From NCBI RefSeq assembly GCF_918697925.1, contig NZ_CAKKMF010000008.1, positions 51,384-86,771 on the forward strand: a DNA stretch of 35,388 bases, read 5' to 3'. Both the position numbers and the translations under genes were made by a program. Positions 31,183-35,388 of this stretch are shown piece after piece. Source of the DNA: Arthrobacter sp. Bi26 (lineage in GTDB: Bacteria; Actinomycetota; Actinomycetes; Actinomycetales; Micrococcaceae). Within the stretch, counting starts at the first letter, position 1. Each line of letters opens with the position of its first letter. The notes under the pieces are model-generated. The model had not been told where the DNA came from. It did no database searches and saw only the letters and a program-made list of their open reading frames with translations.

Positions 31183-32288
31183 TTGCACTGCTGATGGGCG
31201 CCGGAATGGCGCTGCTCCTCGCGTTTGTGGGCACCCCGCTGTTTATCCGGTTCCTGGTCCGCAAGGGCTACGGACAATTCATCCGGGACGACGGACCCAC
31301 CTCCCACCACACCAAGCGCGGCACCCCGACAATGGGCGGCACCGTTGTGGTCGTGGCGGTCCTCGTCAGCTACGGGCTCACGCACCTGATCATGTGGATG
31401 ATGAACCCGCACTCCCCGGGTCCAAGCGCCTCCGGGCTGCTCCTGCTGTTCCTCATGGTGGGTATGGGGCTGGTCGGCTTCCTGGATGACTTCATCAAGA
31501 TTTCCAAGCAGCGCAGCCTGGGGCTGGATGCCAAAGCCAAGCTGATCCTCCAGGGTGCCGTGGGCATCATTTTCGCCGTGCTGGCGCTGAACTTCCCCAA
31601 TGCCGCCGGCCTGACCCCGGCTTCCACCCAGATCTCACTGGTGCGGGATATTCCGTGGCTCAACCTGGCCTTCGCCGGAACCGTGCTCGGCGCCATACTC
31701 TTTGTGCTGTGGTCCAACCTGATCGTCACGGCCGCGACCAACGGCGTGAACCTCACCGACGGCCTCGACGGCCTGGCCGCCGGCGCTTCGGTCATGGTGT
31801 TCGGGGCGTACACGCTCATGGGCATCTGGCAAAGCAACCAGGCCTGCGGGTCCCCGCGCCAGGCCGGCGGCGGCTGCTACTCCGTCCGCGACCCCCTGGA
31901 CCTGGCCCTGCTGGCCGCCATCCTGAGCGCGGCGATGGTCGGCTTCCTGTGGTGGAACACCTCGCCCGCGAAAATCTTCATGGGCGACACCGGCTCCCTG
32001 GCCATCGGCGGCGCCGTCGCAGCCTTCGCCATCCTGTCCCGCACCGAACTGCTGCTGGCCTTCATCGGCGGGCTCTTCGTCCTCATCACGCTCTCGGTCA
32101 TCATCCAGGTGGGCTACTTCAAAATCACCAAGGGCAAACGGTTCTTCAAGATGGCACCGCTGCAGCACCACTTCGAGCTCAAAGGCTGGGCCGAAGTCAC
32201 GGTGGTGGTCCGGTTCTGGATCCTGTGCGGGTTGTTTGTCGCCGCCGGCCTGGGCATCTTCTACGCTGAATGGGTGGTACTCCTGTGA
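31179..32288 (+). CDS. mraY: Phospho-MurNAc-pentapeptide translocase
   Basis: A 369-residue integral membrane enzyme (EC 2.7.8.13) with about ten helices. It moves phospho-MurNAc-pentapeptide from UDP to undecaprenyl phosphate, giving lipid I. The motifs [21 protein letters not shown] (catalytic aspartates), [24 protein letters not shown] and HHFELKGW are all present. An extra loop with [15 protein letters not shown] (about 225-240) lies between helices, as in other actinobacterial MraY. The start is GTG 31179 overlapping the murF stop; GGGAG is upstream. The stop overlaps the murD start by four bases. Confidence 0.97.
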   Translation: MIALLMGAGMALLLAFVGTPLFIRFLVRKGYGQFIRDDGPTSHHTKRGTPTMGGTVVVVAVLVSYGLTHLIMWMMNPHSPGPSASGLLLLFLMVGMGLVGFLDDFIKISKQRSLGLDAKAKLILQGAVGIIFAVLALNFPNAAGLTPASTQISLVRDIPWLNLAFAGTVLGAILFVLWSNLIVTAATNGVNLTDGLDGLAAGASVMVFGAYTLMGIWQSNQACGSPRQAGGGCYSVRDPLDLALLAAILSAAMVGFLWWNTSPAKIFMGDTGSLAIGGAVAAFAILSRTELLLAFIGGLFVLITLSVIIQVGYFKITKGKRFFKMAPLQHHFELKGWAEVTVVVRFWILCGLFVAAGLGIFYAEWVVLL

Positions 32289-33871
32289 CCGGACCGATCC
32301 CCGCCCCGCTCACCACCTCACCCCGGCTGCAGGGCCTCACCACGTGGGACTCCGACTGGTCCGGCCTGCGCGTCGTGGTCACCGGCATCGGCGTCTCGGG
32401 CTTCGCCGCCGCCGATACCCTGATCGAACTCGGTGCCCGGGTGGTCGTGGTGGACGCCGCGACCAGCGCCAAAGCGCTGGCGCAGGCCGACACGCTCCGC
32501 ATCGTCGGCGCCGTGGACGTCCTGCTGGGCGAAGAAGCCGTGGAGTCGGTTCCGAAGATCGACGGGCACAAGCCCGACCTCGTTGTCACGTCCCCGGGCT
32601 GGCGCCCGGACCAGGCCTTGCTCGCCGCTGCGGCGCGGGCGCACATTCCGGTGTGGGGCGACGTCGAACTCGCCTGGCGGCTCCGCGAACGCAAGGGCCG
32701 CAAGACCGCCGACTGGCTGACCATCACCGGCACCAACGGCAAGACCACCACGGTCGGCCTCACCGAGTCCATGCTCCAGGCCGCCGGGCTCAAGGCGATC
32801 GCCGTAGGCAACGTCGGGACCCCGATCCTGGACGCCCTGCGCGATCCCGTGGACTACGACGTCTTTGCAGTGGAACTCTCCAGTTTCCAGCTGCACTGGA
32901 GCCACTCGGTGTCCCCAGTGGCCAGCGTGTGCCTCAACGTCGCTGAAGACCACGTGGACTGGCACGGTTCGTACGCCTCCTACCTCGCCGACAAGGCCAA
33001 GGTTTACGCGAATACGCAGAAGGCCTGCATCTACAACGCCGAGCAGATCGAGACCGAACGCATGGTCGAGGACGCGGACGTGGTGGAAGGCTGCCGGGCC
33101 GTGGGCTTCACCACACTGACGCCGGCCATCAGCATGCTTGGGGTCGTGGAGGGGCTGCTGGTGGACCGCGCGTTCATCGCCGAACGCAAGGACAGCGCGG
33201 CCGAACTCGCCTCGATTGCTGACCTGGGGTCGGCGGCTCCGCGCCACATGGTGGCGAACGCTCTGGCAGCGGCCGCCCTGGTCCGGGCCTACGGCCTGGC
33301 GCCGTCGGCTGTCCGCCAGGGCCTGCTGGACTACCTTCCGGGAGACCACAGGATCCAGCCCGTGGCCCGCTATGAGGGTGTGCTCTGGGTCAATGATTCC
33401 AAGGCCACCAACCCGCACGCCGCCGCCGCTGCTTTATCCGCCTTCCAGAACGTGGTGTGGATCGCCGGTGGCTTGTCCAAGGGCGTGAATTACGACTCCT
33501 TGATCCAGGAACAGGGCAGCCGGCTCAAAGCCGTGGTCCTGATCGGCGCTGACTCCAGCGATCTGCAGGCCGCACTGAAGCGACACGCGCCGGATGTCCC
33601 CGTGATCCTGCCGGCCAAGGGCGAGACTGAAGACGTGCAGACTGCCGTAACGGCCAAAGCCGACGCAGGCCCTTCGCCGATTTTCGGTGAGACTGTGATG
33701 GCCCAGGCCGTTGCCTCGGCGGCGCAGCTGGCCGCCTCCGGGGACACTGTGCTGCTCGCGCCGGCGGCTGCTTCCATGGATCAGTTCTCTTCCTATGCTC
33801 ACCGTGGCGATGCCTTCATCGAAGCTGTCCGCGAGCTCGTGGAAGGGCAGGCTCAGACCAGCGAGGAGTAA
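32285..33871 (+). CDS. murD: UDP-N-acetylmuramoyl-L-alanine--D-glutamate ligase
   Basis: A 528-residue cytoplasmic Mur ligase (EC 6.3.2.9) adding D-glutamate to UDP-MurNAc-L-Ala. The N-terminal domain has [17 protein letters not shown]. The ATP loop is [32 protein letters not shown] and [17 protein letters not shown] are MurD signatures, and [20 protein letters not shown] closes the C-terminal domain. I chose GTG 32285 because it gives a GTGA overlap with the mraY stop, as at neighbouring junctions. ATG 32270, five codons earlier, is possible but lacks a ribosome binding site. It is three bases upstream of ftsW. Confidence 0.95.
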   Translation: MTGPIPAPLTTSPRLQGLTTWDSDWSGLRVVVTGIGVSGFAAADTLIELGARVVVVDAATSAKALAQADTLRIVGAVDVLLGEEAVESVPKIDGHKPDLVVTSPGWRPDQALLAAAARAHIPVWGDVELAWRLRERKGRKTADWLTITGTNGKTTTVGLTESMLQAAGLKAIAVGNVGTPILDALRDPVDYDVFAVELSSFQLHWSHSVSPVASVCLNVAEDHVDWHGSYASYLADKAKVYANTQKACIYNAEQIETERMVEDADVVEGCRAVGFTTLTPAISMLGVVEGLLVDRAFIAERKDSAAELASIADLGSAAPRHMVANALAAAALVRAYGLAPSAVRQGLLDYLPGDHRIQPVARYEGVLWVNDSKATNPHAAAAALSAFQNVVWIAGGLSKGVNYDSLIQEQGSRLKAVVLIGADSSDLQAALKRHAPDVPVILPAKGETEDVQTAVTAKADAGPSPIFGETVMAQAVASAAQLAASGDTVLLAPAAASMDQFSSYAHRGDAFIEAVRELVEGQAQTSEE

Positions 33872-33873
33872 CA

Positions 33874-35388
33874 ATGGTCAGCACGCCCACACGTACGACG
33901 GCGGCACGACCCGCCGGAGGCGGTGCCACCAGTGGCAAGTCCGCCGGCAGCAGGACGCCTTCGGCTACCGCGTCAACGGCCGGCAGGCCCTCCGTCACCC
34001 CGGCAGCCCGGGTGCGTGCCTGGAACCGCGGATTCTGGTCGGCGCTCGAAGGCACCGGCAAGTCCCGCAACGGATCCACGTACTACCTGATCCTTGGCTC
34101 CACCCTGGCCCTGACGGCGATCGGCATCATGATGGTCCTCTCCGCCTCCAGCGTGGAAGCCATCGCTGCGGGGGAGTCACCGTACTCCGCTGCCCTCAAA
34201 CAGGGCGGATTCGCCGCCATTGGCCTCTTCGCCATGTTTGTCCTTTCGCGCGTCAACGTCGCCTGGCTCAGGCGCGTGGCCTGGGGGCTCATGTTCTTGG
34301 CCATTGCGCTGTTGGGCCTGGTCCTCCTCGTGGGACGCAGCGCCCTGGGCAACCAGAACTGGATCGACGTCGGCCCGTTCACCTTCCAGCCCTCCGAAGC
34401 CGCCAAGCTTGCCCTGGCGCTTTGGATGGCCACGGTGCTTGACCGCAAAGCCAAGCTCCTCCAGGAGTGGCGCCACGCGCTCATTCCGGTCGTGCTCCCG
34501 GGCGCTATTGTGGTCCTTGGCCTCATCCTCGCCGGAAACGACCTCGGCACGGCCATGATTGTGATGATCATTGTGGCCGCCGCACTGTTCTTCGCCGGAG
34601 TCCGGCTCTCCTTCTTCGGCATTTCCGGGGCGTTACTGGCCATAGGCGCGACCGTCCTCGCCGTCACGAGCCCGAACCGGATGTGCCGTATCCTGTCATG
34701 GACGGGCCAGACCTGTGCCGATGGCTCCGACCTGAACTACCAGTCCACCAACGGTCTGTACGGGCTCGCGTCCGGCGGATGGTTCGGCGTCGGACTGGGC
34801 CAGAGCCGGCAGAAGTACAGCTGGATCCCGGAAGCGCACAACGACTTCATCTTCGCGATCATCGGCGAGGAACTCGGACTGGTGGGCACGCTCGTGGTCC
34901 TGGTCCTCTTCGCTATCCTCGGCACCGCCATCTACCGCGTCGTCGTCGCACAGCACGATGTCTTCCACCGCGTCCTGGCCGGCGCGATCATGGTCTGGCT
35001 GCTGGGCCAGGCCAGCGTCAACATGGCCGTGGTCACGGGGCTGGCACCGGTGATCGGCGTCCCGTTGCCCTTCATTTCCTACGGCGGCTCGGCCCTGCTG
35101 ATGTCGCTGTGCGCAATCGGCGTCGTCCTGTCCCTGGCCAGGGCCCAGATGGACCCCGGCATGCAGCCGAAGAAGATGCTCAGGTTCGGCCCGGCCGCGT
35201 TCGCGAATTCCGTGCGGAGCGCCCGCGCTGCCCGGGCCACCAGCAATGCAGCCAGCCGATCCGCCGCCCGTGAAGCCTCCCGTCCCGCCACCAAGGGCGC
35301 CGGGAACGGATCCGGGAGCCCGTCTCGGAGTGCCGCCAAAAATTCATCGGCCAAAATCCCCACCAGCAAGAACCCCACCGGCAAGAAC
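33874..35388 (+). CDS. ftsW: Lipid II polymerase FtsW (SEDS glycosyltransferase), 3' end outside window
   Basis: The frame is open from ATG 33874 to the window end (505 codons, no stop). GAGGAG (33863-33868) lies five bases before the start. A polar, basic N-terminus of about 65 residues precedes the membrane part, which begins STYYLILGSTLALTAIGI and has about ten helices. SEDS-family motifs include LGNQNWIDVGPFTFQPSEAA, AGNDLGTAMI, the HNDFIFAIIGEELGL block and PLPFISYGGSALL. It polymerises lipid II at the septum with FtsI. The last 80 or so residues are Ser/Ala/Arg/Lys-rich and probably cytoplasmic and disordered. murG, murC and ftsQZ would be expected beyond the window. Confidence 0.95.
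   Translation, partial: MVSTPTRTTAARPAGGGATSGKSAGSRTPSATASTAGRPSVTPAARVRAWNRGFWSALEGTGKSRNGSTYYLILGSTLALTAIGIMMVLSASSVEAIAAGESPYSAALKQGGFAAIGLFAMFVLSRVNVAWLRRVAWGLMFLAIALLGLVLLVGRSALGNQNWIDVGPFTFQPSEAAKLALALWMATVLDRKAKLLQEWRHALIPVVLPGAIVVLGLILAGNDLGTAMIVMIIVAAALFFAGVRLSFFGISGALLAIGATVLAVTSPNRMCRILSWTGQTCADGSDLNYQSTNGLYGLASGGWFGVGLGQSRQKYSWIPEAHNDFIFAIIGEELGLVGTLVVLVLFAILGTAIYRVVVAQHDVFHRVLAGAIMVWLLGQASVNMAVVTGLAPVIGVPLPFISYGGSALLMSLCAIGVVLSLARAQMDPGMQPKKMLRFGPAAFANSVRSARAARATSNAASRSAAREASRPATKGAGNGSGSPSRSAAKNSSAKIPTSKNPTGKN

Noticed and set aside
34467..35273. Open frame of 268 residues inside the ftsW region in another frame
   Set aside because: Arg/Pro-rich shadow. The true ftsW frame is open from 33874 to the window end and carries all SEDS motifs.

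Overview
The window is about 35 kb of high-GC actinobacterial chromosome. Gene order, strong third-position GC bias, GTG/TTG starts and a lysine-type MurE motif all point to Arthrobacter, Pseudarthrobacter or another close Micrococcaceae genus. It is core genome. I see no insertion sequence, prophage, CRISPR array, tRNA or rRNA.

Region 1 (1-2262) is the actinobacterial garA/odhI - ftsR - DUF151 nuclease - MerR block, equivalent to Mycobacterium tuberculosis Rv1827-Rv1830: an FHA signalling protein and two MerR-type regulators linked to cell division. Region 2 (2356-8857) holds a ParA-like ATPase, pyruvate carboxylase (anaplerosis) and a long-chain acyl-CoA synthetase. Region 3 (9093-15036) holds a ROK glucokinase, an acidic two-helix membrane protein coupled to two tandem alpha/beta hydrolases, a PlsC-type acyltransferase and class II DAHP synthase. 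Region 4 (15167-22585) holds a PASTA serine/threonine kinase (PknL-like), a LysM lytic transglycosylase, the Rv2175c-type DNA-binding protein (a PknL substrate in M. tuberculosis), a prenyl diphosphate synthase coupled to a lipoprotein gene, and DNA polymerase IV. Region 5 (22903-35388) is a DUF3040 membrane protein followed by the dcw (division and cell wall) cluster: mraZ, rsmH, ftsL-like, ftsI, murE, murF, mraY, murD and ftsW. ftsW runs off the right edge.

The common theme is growth control and envelope building. A PASTA kinase that can sense muropeptides sits beside its likely DNA-binding target and a wall-cleaving enzyme. Isoprenoid synthesis may supply lipid carrier precursors. The dcw operon makes lipid II and the septal machine. 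Many neighbours overlap by 1-8 bases (ATGA/GTGA), which implies translational coupling.

The most interesting signals are non-coding. (1) Six tandem 9-bp repeats with a GT(A/C)ACA-like core lie upstream of the LysM transglycosylase and resemble an extended MtrA-type operator. (2) A structured leader before rsmH, in the position of the known mraW RNA motif, has an alternative pairing next to the ribosome binding site. (3) A triple MraZ box sits on the mra promoter, with two more 10-bp-spaced box pairs on the opposite strand upstream, plus a 9-bp direct repeat phased at 20 bp. (4) Four genes have -10 boxes so close to the start codon that leaderless transcripts are likely. (5) A coding-like peptide tail lies out of frame just after the DUF151 gene.
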